Source of the DNA: Litoditis marina
Lineage: Eukaryota; Nematoda; Chromadorea; Rhabditida; Rhabditidae
Direction: 5' to 3'
DNA: 64,000 nt
Assembly (NCBI GenBank): GCA_964036275.1
Contig: OZ038436.1
Span: 1,698,214-1,762,213, forward strand
How positions within the stretch are numbered: position 1 is the first letter of the stretch; every line of letters starts with the position of its first letter. Positions 12,401 through 22,630 of this stretch are shown here, piece after piece. A model generated the notes under the pieces. The model saw only the letters and a list, made by a program, of their open reading frames with translations. It had not been told where the DNA came from and ran no database searches. The position numbers and the translations under genes are program-made.

Positions 12401-15400
12401 TAATTTTGACTTTTGAGTTAACAAACTGACCCTATGGCAAATGAAAAACCATTATCAAAAATATATACTATTATATCCCTATCTTGCTTCGTTTTCTCAG
12501 AAAAGCGGCTTACGTAATGACACCGATAGGGGAGTTGCGTACGGGGTATGCTCAAAATAGCCTATAGAAGTGCGAAAATGATTTCAAAACACTCAATCAC
12601 ATACGAATACACAATTAGGGACTAAAAAATGAAAATAAATTTGGATATAAATAAACCAAGTCAAATTGCGTCACAGTGAAAATGTTCATGTCCCCTTATT
12701 TATTGCTTGATGTTATGCAAATTTTACAAATTTTCAATCAGAAAGTTTTTTCGAGGTCTATGGGAAGACATTGAGAATCTTTTTTGAGCTTTTTAATTTT
12801 TTCGTGAAACTCAAATTATAGCGGAACGGTTTCTTTAAGGTTCGACTGCCGCGTCGAGCAGAAACTTCTGTATAACTTCTGAATATCTTAAAGTTCTATG
12901 CTGTTTCAAACTTGTTCTAAATTGACTTGCATTGTTATAGCTATACGTTACTTGATGAGAGTTTCTCCGTAACTATAAAAAATAGTTCAATTAGTGTAAA
13001 AAGAAGTGTTAAGAAAATAAAGTATAAAGATTAGTTTGGGAGATATAATGTAGAAGACGTACGAAACAGGTCCAATAAACGTACATTTTAGGAAAAAGAC
13101 TAATATCGCTTGGTATAATACTGCACAAAATATTACAAATATCACTCATTACCTATGACAAAACACCTATATACAAATCACAAAGATCTAGCTAAATATT
13201 TGTAATATTTCAAACAATCGAGCTCGGCCTTTTCCTCATTCATACGTATATTGGACCTGTTTTGTATTTCTTGTACATGATAACTCCATAACTAATCTTC
13301 ACTTAGTAAAGTAGTGACATTACTAGAGTTCTTTTACGAAATATACCTACACAATATTGTATTAATTTTACATAAATAGACCCTACTGCTCTCATAACTA
13401 CAACATAACTAGTAGTTCATTCACTAGAGTTCTTTTACGAAATATACCTACACAATATTGTATTAATTTTACATAAATAGACCCTACTGCTCTCATAACT
13501 ACAACATAACTAGTAGTTCATTCACTAGAGTTCTTTTACGAAATATACCTACACAATATTGTATTAATTTTACATAAATAGACCCTACTGCTCTCATAAC
13601 TACAACATAACTAGTAGTTCATTCACTAGAGTTCTTTTACGAAATATACCTACACAATATTGTATTAATTTTACATAAATAGACCCTACTGTTGTCATAA
13701 CTACAACTTCACGTTAATTCTAACACTGTTTGCGCGTTTGCGCTCTGAACCTTGGCTCTCTCTCTCACATGAAGCAAGAAGTTGAGGGAACACCATGTGA
13801 TGTATTAGTGTGTCAAGTACTTGAGTGTGTTGAATGAGAATATCGGAAATACTGTTGTTCTGACCTACCGCTTGCACCTGAGTTGTTGTGAGATATGGTG
13901 TGACATCAATCAAAAACGCCGATTCAGGAGGTGGAAGCGTACAGTTGAAAAGCGGTCCCGAACTATCACAAACGAGACCTAAACTAGGATACAATTTTGA
14001 AAAGAAAAAAATAACGCTGCCAAATGTTATAAGCAGTTTGTAAGATTGATAAAAATTCGAGAATAAATTCCTGTAACTTCTTGTGCATGAAATCGAACAT
14101 TCAGTTCGGAACATGAAAACTCCCATCATATAAATTTTGATGGTGTTTTAACCCAAGTGAATCAAATTTGTTGGTCTAGTATTTGTTAACCACAAAACCC
14201 CAGCAATTGATATCAAATTCGAATTATTTTTTAATACTTATTTTGTGCACAGCGCAAAGCGTGACGCAGATAAGTTTCAATCAAATGCAGGCTTGCGAGC
14301 TTCAGAGAAGGGTCGATTAGACTTTTCTTCGTTACTTTTAAACCGTTTTCAATCTGAGAAAGGACAGAGGTAGAAAAGTTGTTTATATATTTCAAATTTC
14401 TACTACATCTGTTCTGTTTCAGAATAGTTGTCAAAACCCTTTTTCTGTTAGAATGGCCTTGTCCGCGTGCATGTGCTGTACCTTGTGCATTTTGGGCACC
14501 ATCGTGCCAGGTAATTGTACAGTTCTCGCCATTCCCACTGAGATTTCCACTGGCAGCATGCCAATGAAACTTCGAATGGTTATATGTCATAGAAATAACA
14601 GATCTTATGAAAATAGGTTTAACCCTGTACTGTAACAAAGTGAGAATGATCGGAACTATACATGGTGCAGGTGAAACAGTTTCTAGAGTTTTCTCGTGAA
14701 TTTCCTGAATGTACATCAAAACCTCTTTCACTTTCCAGTTGTTGAAAACATTCACTTTTTTTCATTGTTAAGGGATATCTATTGCTGGTAAGCATAGTAT
14801 TTGACATTAAAGCAATCTAATGGTCTATTCAATGCTGGATGATTTCTTATTAATAATGAGTTTATCAATGTTCTGTATATAAATCAAGTTTGCGACGGAA
14901 TAAATAGCTTATGAATTGATGTTAAAAAGATCCAGTGACTCAAACCCGTGACCCACGTGGGGAAAGTGGGGGTGATTTTTACATTGTTACCAACCACAGG
15001 TGCCCAGCATGGGTGAGGGAACCCGTATGAGGATGGTTGTTCAATGATTTTCTGTGTCGTTTGCCTGTGTTTGACAGATTTCTTATCTCTGCCTCCTCGT
15101 TTAGTTGACCTTGGTTGCAATTGAGACACTGGCAAGTGCGGAAGTAGATGGAATAAAGAAACCGTTTGGCTATATGGTGAGTGCCAAATTTATAAATTTC
15201 TCTGCGAGCAAAATATTCGTAGCAGTGCGCGAACAACTGCGCTATTATGCACATAATCGGGAAGCTTTCGAATCGAAGACACGTGTGCGTACACAGCGGA
15301 AATTGAGATATACAGTATCCTCCCATCTTTCCATTGGCAACGACTATAATCAGTGTTTTACCAAAAATCTAAAAAGCTTATAAAAGCTTTTAACGTGTTT

Positions 15401-17552
15401 CAGTAGATCATGAGAAGAATATCCAATTAGCAAAAGTTAGCAAAATTTGTACAAGAACATTTTTTTGACGTTTCAGGAAACGCACGCTTTTCTATTTGAC
15501 AAGTCCCAGACGGCCCAATCTCAAACCCCGTCGGGGCGTTCTACACAGTAATGACCCTCCCGTCCTTTGAAAGCCTGCCAGATGACTGAAACGCTCACAC
15601 CATTATACAAGCCGTGTTTGAATTTACCAGCATTCCCTCACTACCCATCAACCTCGCGAATTTCGTCGAGATCTTCCAAAACGACGTGACATGCCAGCTG
15701 AAGGAGGAAAAACTAGCCGCACTCGCAGTCTCCAAATCCCATTCAACCATCTCTATTATCGACTACTGTTTCGAGCTGGTAAAACCACCACCGTGAAAAT
15801 AGCGTGAGCGAATTTGGCGTCATGCCTCTGAAGATTACACTTGCCGCAGCCAACCACACCGTGGCTCACTCGGACAAAAGATCGGTCTGAGAATCATCTC
15901 CAAAGCAAACTAAGCTTCACAGCGACGTTCGGGAAGAGACTTACCACTCATGCTCCGTAACATGCTTCCGGAACTTTTACCACAGATGAACGAACTGGAA
16001 AAAAAGACGCTCGCTTTCTGGAACATCTACGTACAGTGGACACGTAAGGATATCCCGAAGAGGGTCTGTACAGCCCACGCATTTCTACTCGGACCTCGGC
16101 CTATTGAAAAATCAACCCTAAGCTGACTCACATTTGAGTGGACGAGGCCAATCAATAACAGGAAGCGACTCTCGTTCCGATTCCGCACACCTGCCTGGAT
16201 GCGTCCGTCACTCACATCGGCGACCCCATAGAATTGGCGCCACACACCCCGTTTACTCACGCGCCGTCACTGGGTGAAATCTCCAACCGATCGATCTTTC
16301 GGACGGCACAGTGAACCAACAGAATGCCCATTGCTCGCCTCCAGGGCGTGTTCAGAAGGCAGTAGTCCGGATCCTAGGTTCATCTTTCTACAACGGCAGA
16401 TTGAGACATTTCACCGCACAAGCAGACATATCGCTCCTGATTGAAAAAGTACGGATGCCTTCGCCCGAGTCACCCGTGGCCGTACTCACGACATTGAGAA
16501 GGAAAGCTTCCCAAAGCAAGAGCGAGGAGCAACGAAGTCGAGGCCAGTGCCGCTAAACAGTTGGTCATTCGCTGAGACCAATATCGCGGTCGTCACTCTC
16601 TACTGCAATCAACTGCGTGACCAAGGAAGACCGCCCATTCCACCCGAGGCCGCAAATACGACGTATTTGTGATATCAACCTGCCGGACGGTACCTTTCTA
16701 TAAATTCGGTCAATTTAATCGCGATCCACTCCGCGCGAACGCATCTCGTTCGAAAAATGGTATGTTTATTTAGGGCACCAACGGTTGTCTGATAAAATCC
16801 AAGAACTGGAAGATTATCACGATGAGCTCGAGGAAGCCGGATCCATCGTCCCGTTCGTTTTCCGAGTTAATGAAGAACCAGGAGGTTCATTCGGTCGAGA
16901 GGGCCCAGGAACCCCCGCTCTCGAAGAAGTTCAGGAAGTTTCCGCGGTCACCGAAGTTCAAGGAGCCCAATAAGTACCCATGGAAAAAGCGGTTATTCCC
17001 CAATAAAACATGAGTTTCTTTCACCCTTTTCTTGCCTTTTCCGGTAGTCATTCGGACACAAACACATCCGATTTCTATAAAAACGGTTTGAAACGTTTGA
17101 ACGCTTATTTTAACACGTCGTGCTTCTTAACTACAGTAAAAACAGAAACAGTAGCTACGACTACGAGACGCTTCGCCAGACAACCTCAGAGTATTTATAG
17201 AAAGTTGTTTTAATCAAATTTGGTTTCTACTCTTGTTTATTTGAACCTAAAAACCATGGTCGTTGAGAAAAATCACAAACTAGAGCTCCATCAATGAACA
17301 GTAGATAATTAAAATTTTCTTTACCATAGATTTTACATTGAACAACACTTCAGATGACAAACAAGTGAACGCAACCATTATTTTTGGTTTCGAGATTGAA
17401 TTCTTCAGTCGCACATTTGCATTGCTTTTATTACAAACTATATCATTCTGGTTGTGCAAACATTCAACCAATGTATTGTTATTTTTATTAACCTGAGAAA
17501 ACATACCTGTACTGGCTCTTAAAATTATAAAGATGAGTAGAAGCTGTAACAT
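6417..17552 (-). CDS. gene B: VWA-like protein with Thr-rich stalk and hydrophobic C-terminus
   Basis: Eight exons in transcript order: 17507-17552, 13869-13978, 11451-11525, 11112-11251, 9500-9562, 8908-9010, 8441-8546, 6417-6622. Phases fit throughout, giving 849 bases and 282 aa. Signal peptide MLQLLLIFIILRAST; a type 1 VWA-like domain at about 25-180 (FLIDVTPYLT, EFAYIAQNVVG, PFIFTAS, VIALEGAS); a cysteine-bearing segment AR-DAWKVYRLPDLNNPP (about 180-215); a Thr-rich, probably O-glycosylated stalk (about 216-262); then SIYLFVIIQLFVWGIL followed by four residues. That tail suits a GPI-anchor signal or a membrane anchor. It lacks the second VWA and the CTLD of gene C. Introns 1, 2, 4 and 7 are swollen by repeats. 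The 3' end converges with gene A. Confidence 0.85.
7950..8345 (-). repeat. R1 interspersed repeat in gene B intron 7
   Basis: About 8160-8345 is the reverse complement of the family seen at 30165-30510: shared blocks include TTTGTCAAACCGTTGTGGAC, TTGATCTACTCAC and CCTCTGCTGTC. No open frame of note. Other copies are at 20165-20350, 23895-24065 and (degraded) 26104-26220. Confidence 0.55.
9799..10272. repeat. R2 repeat with GC-rich palindromic end, copy 1
   Basis: Starts with GCGCAGCGCGGAGCGCTGCGC, a near-perfect palindrome, and carries a GGCGGCGCCGGCGCCGGCG block near 10030 in otherwise AT-rich DNA. It lies in intron 4 of gene B. Copies: 11823-12240 (diverged) and 19226-19713 (close). A frame of 85 codons on the minus strand is not conserved enough to call a protein. 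Confidence 0.65.
10356..10426 (+). repeat. tRNA-like head adjacent to R2
   Basis: TGGCGGATTGGATGAACGC resembles a pol III A-box and GGTTCGATTCC is an exact B-box, about 30 bases apart. No convincing cloverleaf follows from the flanks, so it is read as the tRNA-related part of a SINE. A related tRNA-like half follows the R2 copy at 11823-12240 (about 12335-12380). Confidence 0.5.
10603..11067. mobile_element. long foldback element, copy 1, with nested MITE
   Basis: Arms of about 115 bases (10603-10718 and 10955-11067) are near-exact inverted copies, starting TTAGTATAAAAAAACGAGTG. The loop contains a CACGTG-ended MITE (10797-10930) that the sister foldback at 19818-20157 lacks. The element abuts exon 4 of gene B. 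Confidence 0.75.
10797..10930. mobile_element. MITE-like repeat with CACGTG ends, copy 2 (nested)
   Basis: Same family as 2706-2834. It sits inside the loop of the foldback at 10603-11067. The loop of the related foldback (about 20000-20035) has no such insert and serves as an empty site. Confidence 0.7.
11823..12240. repeat. R2 repeat, diverged copy 2
   Basis: GCTGCGTGAAGCGCTGCGCAAA, GGGACGGCGGCGGCGAC and GATAGACCGGTTTTGTG match the R2 landmarks at 9799-10272 and 19226-19713. It lies in intron 2 of gene B. The tRNA-like stretch GTATAGTCGTCTAGTGGTTA follows at about 12340. Confidence 0.5.
12385..12834. mobile_element. TTAA-flanked non-autonomous DNA transposon, copy 1
   Basis: 450 bases bounded on both sides by TTAA (12381-12384, 12835-12838). 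Imperfect terminal inverted repeats begin AGAATCCGTCCCGCT and, inverted, AGAAACCGTTCCGCT. A second, inverted copy with the same ends and the same TTAA flanks is at 46631-47078. TTAA target duplication is the hallmark of piggyBac-type transposition; no transposase is encoded. Confidence 0.75.
12975..13310. repeat. diverged foldback related to 10603-11067
   Basis: The left part (TTAAGAAAATAAAG, GTCCAATAAACGTACATTTTA) is inverted relative to 13225-13310 (CTTTTCCTCATTCATACGTA, TTGGACCTGTTTTGTATTTC). The landmarks match the better foldbacks at 10603 and 19818, with many substitutions. Confidence 0.5.
13322..13705. repeat. 101-bp tandem repeat array
   Basis: Units start at 13322, 13423, 13524 and 13625, each ACTAGAGTTCTTTTACGAAA..., with the last cut short near 13705 where the match fades (CTGTTGTCATAAC against CTGCTCTCATAAC). 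The first three units are essentially identical, so the array is recent. It lies in intron 2 of gene B, about 160 bases from exon 2. Confidence 0.9.
14220..15480. other. gene B intron 1, left part: repeats only
   Basis: Contains a GCACAGCGCAAAGCGTGACGC fragment of the R2 palindrome (about 14246), a copy of the CATTCCCACTGAGA motif shared with 26938 and 51906, and the SINE copy at 15190-15350. An open frame of 174 codons on the minus strand (14231-14755) resembles nothing I know and overlaps these repeats. Confidence 0.4.
15190..15355 (-). repeat. tRNA-derived SINE-like repeat, copy 2
   Basis: Matches the body of 3040-3240 (GAATCGAAGACACGTGTGCG, ACAGCGGAAATTGAGATA, CCATTGGCAACGACTATA). The tRNA-like head is decayed and its B-box is no longer exact. 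Confidence 0.5.
15480..17215 (+). pseudogene. GC-rich decayed coding-like segment, probable dead mobile element
   Basis: This stretch within intron 1 of gene B is visibly richer in C and G than everything around it and breaks into short plus-strand frames: 15614-15796, 16311-16556 and 16785-16973, the last with an acidic run KIQELEDYHDELEEAG. An alternative frame at 16822-17013 ends in a basic SKKFRKFPRSPKF... tail. No domain is recognisable and no terminal repeats were found. Its composition suggests foreign or mobile origin (a retroelement, a Polinton-like element or a processed gene copy are all possible). Confidence 0.4.
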
Positions 17553-17700
17553 GGCTTCGCTTCTATAGCATTGGCTCGTCAAAATTTTAACAGTCGGCAG
17601 CCACTGATAAGTGTTTAACAGGTACCATAAAAACACGAAGATAAGCGAACGTATCGAGAAATGCAACTGAAGGTTCATTCTAGAAAGAATCATTTGGGGC
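17553..17700 (-). promoter_or_regulatory. gene B promoter-proximal GATA region
   Basis: TGATAAG at 17605-17611 and AGATAAG at 17637-17643 flank ACCATAAAAAC. The same arrangement (GATAAGTGTTT-CA, then ACCATATAAACA, then GATAAGC) lies 50-120 bases beyond the start codons of genes C (32058-32095) and F (52566-52628). Conservation between paralogs suggests shared intestinal control; this is inference. Confidence 0.5.
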
Positions 17701-18301
17701 CAAACTCCTAGGGATCATTCATACTTTTACCTCGATGTTTAAAGAAGGGCAGTATTATGAGCAGCTAGTTTAGCGACGAGCCAACATAACTTTGCGAGCT
17801 CCAAAACAGATTGAAACATGGTAACCATGCAAACTGGGTTGGTTTGTTTCAATGAGAAAATGTATGTTTATCAGTTTTCTCAAGAACCTTTTCATAGTAA
17901 CTTTATTTTCTGCTTCCTTAACGTCGGCGTTAATAGTGAAGAAAACTAGCGGTTTATTCCGGTCGACGTTAATGCCAACTAAATCGATACGATAAACGCT
18001 GACGAAAAGGTTAAAGCTGCCTGACAGAAATAGTAGTCGAAAAGAGAACCGAACTCGCAGTCAGAGGTCGAGAGTAACTGAATAGGAATCTGCGTTTCCC
18101 AGATCAATGCGCTGTTTTTTACTCTAATTTGCCGACAACAAGTTTCGTAAAATTTGGTGAGATGAGAGAGAATATTTTCATTGAGACTGGGATACTATCA
18201 CGCACCACCTCGCAATTATACTATTTTGAGGATTGAAATTGTCGAATACCATTTCAGAAAACACAAACAGATGGATGTTTTTTATCAAATCAATACAATA
18301 T
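17701..18301. other. intergenic, nothing recognised
   Basis: Spacer between the start of gene B and the duplicated lectin cassette. No open frame, repeat or motif I can support. Confidence 0.5.
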
Positions 18302-20609
18302 CTAGTCCTGAGAGAGAGGACAGTAGTGGGTAGAGTCACATGGGTTCGATTCACAAGTGTAGAGGTAACCATTTCTACAGTCAGTTTGTACCCATTGTTG
18401 GGTTCCCTGGGCAACGTAGACGCAACCGCCTTTAGACGCACTGCTGGGACGGTAACCATTGTACCACGGCTGGTACGAACCACTTAGCTGAAACTAGCCA
18501 GTATACGTTAATTTCAACGTTCACAAATAAGTTTACTGAAAAAAACAGACACACACCGAGTGAACCTCAAGTTGATTCATCCGCATTCATATAAAGACAA
18601 AATTCATTATTGAATGCACATTTCCCCTGAAGACGCAAGAACCAGGATATTTCCACATTTGGCCAAATGGAATAAAATGTGAACAACTAACCGGGGTTCC
18701 GTCCATCCAAACCCATTGGTTACCGAACGAATCGAACACAAGTCCAATGTAGAAGTTGGTCGGGGTTCCGAACACTGAATAGACCAAAATGTACACAATT
18801 TAGCGTAGCATAATTATATAGTATACGTTAATAGCATTTGGTTGAAGTAGCACAATTACAACAATCACTTCTTATTACGCTGGGTAGGTTTGGTTCTGAA
18901 ACTAACTCTCATCAACATGTATTAAACTTCGAGACACACTGCTACTATAAACTTTTCGTGAAACGCATGAGCGCGTTGATTGTTCAAAATCCAACTATAC
19001 TCAAGAAAGTTTTATGAAATCGGCACAGCTGCTGATCAATCTGCATGTCCTCTATGAAATTCAGACCCATTTAGACTAGACCTAAATTTGTAACGTGACA
19101 TTTTTATAACGTGCTCGTAGCTGTTTCAAGACGTTCAGACCTAGTGATCAGTGAGATCTTGCGGGAAACTGCCGAGTACGAACAGAGATTTCAGTATTCA
19201 TGGCAACTACAAATTTTACGTATATCGGGCGCAGCGCGGAGCGCTGCGCAGATTAGTTTTTGTTCAGAGGTCTGCAGACATTCCAAAACAGTTTATTACA
19301 TTTTTCTTCAAAGTCCGTCGACCATTTTATTAGATATTTGCATGAATCACTGGAAGGGCAACACGTCTACGAGACATTAAGTTCACGTCCCAAGTAAAAT
19401 TTGTTGAGAGGAGTTACAGGGCCCAAAGTCTCGCAAAAATGGCTTCCGTGCGGGGCGGCGGCCGGGACGGCGGCGGCGGCGGCGCCGGCGACAAAAGTGT
19501 CCGCCTCCTCAAATCTCGGCATAGTTTCGCTCAAAATTAACTTATTACAAAAATTCTTACTTTGTTAAAAAGCTATAAAAAAGTTGAGGTATACGTATTT
19601 TTCAGGTATGTCTGAAATTTTAATATTACGTGTGAGAGGGCCGAAAATGGTCTCGCAAAAAATCATGGATAGACCGGTTTCGTGAAAATAAAAATGAAAG
19701 AAGAGTTTAACGTGTAGTAGGAAGAAAAAAATAACATTCCTTGTTTGGCTTATTGTTCAAAAATATCATTTTTATCAAAAATGATCGTTACTTCGTAACT
19801 ATAGAAAAAGAGTTCAATTACTATAAAAAACGGGTGTAAAGAAAGTAAAGATTAGTTTTGGATGAAACGTGTGCAAAAAATATGAAAGAAGTCCAATAAA
19901 AATATTTTGAGGAAAAGGCTAATCTCGCTTTCCTTGAAGAAAAAAACAGAGTGTAAGCTAGATCATTGTGAATCGCAGTCAGAAGATTTCTTTTCGGTTA
20001 CAAAAAACTCGGTATTAATTTATTTTTTCTGAAATTTGAAACCGAGCGAGATTAGCCTTTTCCTCAAAATATTTTTATCGGACTTCTTTCATATTTTTTG
20101 CACACGTTTCATCCAAAACTAATCTTTACTTTCTTTACACCCGTTTTTTATAGTAATTAGTATATTCGCATACTCCCATTGAGACAGCAGAGGTCTCGTT
20201 GATTACTTGCCAGCAGTGGATAGAGTGTGTAGATCACTGACACGCAGACTGGCTGGCTTATTGCCAAACCCAGCTCATTACATTTCGATGGTACGATGTC
20301 CACGACGGTTTGACAAATCTCACAGTCCTGCACAAATTCAGTCATAACACCCCCGGTATTCCTATTAGTATTAGTTATGCTCATAAGTTATGGTCATAAT
20401 ACACTATTTCCTTCTGATTAGGTATGTTTTTATTTTTTCCAAACTAACGATCACCAACACGATAAGTCATAGTAACAACTCACAGTCCAGTAGGAAATTG
20501 GTCATTGCCACACTCTTGTCACTGGCGACGAATCCGTTGTTGAACTTCTGTAGACACGTGTGTTTCGCCACGTTTGAGTTGGCTGGAACTGTCACCGCAC
20601 GATAGCAAC
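18302..20609 (-). CDS. duplicated CTLD cassette (three exons) downstream of gene C
   Basis: Exons 20484-20609, 18692-18774 and 18302-18487 copy exons 16-18 of gene C with identical lengths (126, 83, 186), phases and intact GT/AG sites, and end in the same PLSQD stop. The first two exons encode GCYRAVTVPANSNVAK... and FGTPTNFYIGLVFDSFGNQ. No start or upstream exons belong to it. It is therefore either a pseudogene fragment or an alternative 3' end for gene C, whose exon 15 leaves the right phase. Differences from gene C are few (for example SSASKGG against SGASNGG), so the copy is young. A ~950-base repeat insert at about 19209-20156 separates its exons. Confidence 0.6.
19226..19713. repeat. 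R2 repeat, copy 3
   Basis: Close to the copy at 9799-10272, from GCGCAGCGCGGAGCGCTGCGC to GAAAGAAGAGTTTAACGTG, with a longer GGCGGCGGC run near 19470. With the following foldback it forms an insertion absent from the sister duplicate. Confidence 0.7.
19818..20157. mobile_element. long foldback element, copy 2
   Basis: Inverted arms of about 115 bases (19818-19932 and 20040-20157) starting TACTATAAAAAACGGGTG. The loop of about 105 bases lacks the MITE present in copy 1. Confidence 0.75.
20165..20350 (+). repeat. R1 repeat (copied again at 23895-24065)
   Basis: Landmarks GACAGCAGAGG, GAGTGTGTAGATCACTGACA, TTGCCAAACCCAGC and GACGGTTTGACAAAT match 30165-30510. It lies in the intron between the first two exons of the duplicated CTLD cassette. 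The copy at 23895-24065 arose with the segmental duplication. Confidence 0.6.
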
Positions 20610-20983
20610 CTGGATAGTAAGCAGTTAGGGAATGGGAAACAACCTTTTTCATTCACCTATTGTTGTTTGTTGTTGTTGGTTATTATGTATTTTCTGAACC
20701 TCGACAGTTCGAAAAAAGAAGTGTACTTGTAAAAAGTTGAATCTTTTTCCACTTCTCTTCTAAATACGTTTTCGTTCATATCCAGATGCACCCTAATGAA
20801 TAAGGATAAGTATGTGCGTGGAAAAGTTCGGCCTATCGTACTACATGCAGAGCTTAGATAGGCGTGCGGAAAGAAACTATTCAATTGAAATGCAATTCAG
20901 TACTACATGCGTTTCTGAGGCGCTTCATATGTGCTCTCATTATAATTGTCACTAATCGACAAACCCATGTGACTGTTTCAACG

Positions 20984-22111
20984 AAGTTCAACAACGGATA
21001 CATTTCTTCCGAAACGTCAGAAAAAAAATCAAACTTTTTGGCAGATTGTGAGTTCGCTTGATTCAATGTTTCAGACTGCATATATCTAGACTCACATAGC
21101 TTATTCGTTATTGGTTGGATCAATATGAACAGAACGCAAATTTCGATGTACCAAAATGAAATAACCTGCACATTTTACACCGTGAAAATATCAAATGGTT
21201 TGAAACTTTTGAGAATATGAAAAAGTTCAAATCATTCAACTATTTTGTGTGTCCTTATGTGCTCGTCGTACAAAATGAACCCAGAATAATAGAATGAGAA
21301 TGTGAGTTTCATTCTGAAAACCATGGAAAGACTATGTCTCCAGCAACAGTTTAGTCAAAATTACTAGTATTTCTTTAAAGTTATTTCATGGAACACTCAG
21401 TTTTGTCTGAAAAAATGAATCATGCTTATTTAGCCCTTGCCACTTCTTCTAGTGTCTACCTCGGTTTAGTGTTAGACACAATTTCTTCAGAGTGGATTTG
21501 GGAGGACGGAACAAAGATGAACAGCATTTTATAGACCCACAAATACATTTGTCTGGGTTAAATAAACCAATAACTCTATTAATAAACGATATTGTTTTGT
21601 AATGCGGACAGTATCGACTTTCTTGATAAACGTTGAAATTTCTGTACCCAATCTCAAAATAGATAATGTTCCATCTCAAAACCAAACCTTTTACACAGTT
21701 TAGTTATATTTTCTATGAACTCTAAATAATGTCAAAGTGTCAAACTGACAGAAAGTTACGTATCAAAAAAACTAGTTAGAAAACTATTTAATCTTCCGTG
21801 GCAGCCCATATTTGACTCATTGTTTCTCATAAAGTGATGAAATTATAATTAGCAAAGAACTAGTTGAGCATAATGAACGATCACAAAATTTGTACAAAAC
21901 TATCAGAAAATGTTACCTTTCCTTGCAGTTATCGAGCGAATCCTATCAAAACTGGTACTCTGGAAGCGCTCCTTCCAAAGATGTCAACGGTTCTTGTGTG
22001 TACGAAAACAACGAAAAATGGATTCCAACGGACTGTAGAAATGGATTCGAGTATATTTGCGAATCTCAACCTTGTGATACTACTCACTATTGCTCGTTTA
22101 GTGAACAATGA
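20984..22111 (+). pseudogene. 3' fragment of a gene-A paralog
   Basis: Carries part of exon 10 (20984-21047, FNNGYISSETSEKKSNFLAD), exon 11 (21434-21516, SSVYLGLVLDTISSEWIWED) and exon 12 (21929-22111, LSSESYQNWYSGSAPSKD... to SFSEQ stop) on the strand opposite to gene C. No exons 1-9 exist. The donor after exon 11 is ATGAAC instead of GT, so splicing to exon 12 would fail. The first exon is cut at the breakpoint of the 18.3-20.98 kb duplication. Confidence 0.75.
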
Positions 22112-22402
22112 ATGTTTTAAATGACAGTATTTCCGGGTTTTCCTCACCTTTCAGTATGAATTACCAGGTGTTAACTTCATATTTTTTCCACCATTTTGCC
22201 ATAAAACTAGGCAAAATCTACTAAGCCTTGTGAGACACACAGGTTTTAAGAAACACGTGACCAATATTTACAGTTTTTTGACACGACAAACTATCTTTCG
22301 TTTGCTCAACAATAAATAATCACCGTTCTTTTGTTTATTTTCACAAATAAAGTACAGTTGTTTCACTTTAACACTTCATTTGGTCTTGGAAACGAATAGT
22401 AT

Positions 22403-22582
22403 CTAGTCCTGAGAGAGAGGACAGTAGTGGGTAGAGTCACATGGGTTCGATTCACAAGTGTAGAGGTAACCATTTCTACAGTCCGTTTGTACCCATTGTT
22501 GGGTTCCCTGGGCAACGTGGACACAGGAACAAGAGGCCAAACTAGTGGGAACACCGTTCAACCAGGGTTGGTACGAACCAAT
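22403..22582 (-). pseudogene. extra terminal lectin exon downstream of gene C
   Basis: An open 60-codon copy of the last CTLD exon (IGSYQPWLNGVPTS ... PLSQD stop), 48 bases beyond the stop of gene C. It lacks an AG acceptor directly ahead (…TATTCATCTT then ATTGG), and SGSCVYV has become SCSCVHV. Its closest relative is the terminal exon of gene G, not that of gene C next to it. Confidence 0.65.
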
Positions 22583-22630
22583 AAGATGAATAGAAACAGA
22601 TGAATGTTTTATTCCATACCAATACAATAT

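Larger units (their letters stand above)
18302..20980. repeat. segmental duplication, left copy of 22631-24715
   Basis: Exons and introns both align with 22631-24715, ending abruptly after GTGACTGTTTCAAC at about 20982 where a plus-strand gene-A scrap begins. The left copy additionally contains the 19209-20156 insertion; the right copy reads across that point with only ACGTATAT-TAGTA. Confidence 0.75.

Noticed and set aside
13322..13705. Possible CRISPR-like array
   Set aside because: Units are whole 101-base tandem copies without variable spacers, in a eukaryotic intron.
14231..14755. 174-codon open frame on the minus strand
   Set aside because: No recognisable domain; it runs over R2 and R3 repeat fragments inside an intron of gene B.
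16785..17013. Small functional gene in the GC-rich segment
   Set aside because: Two overlapping short frames are both plausible, neither has a start context or paralog, and the surrounding frames are broken.
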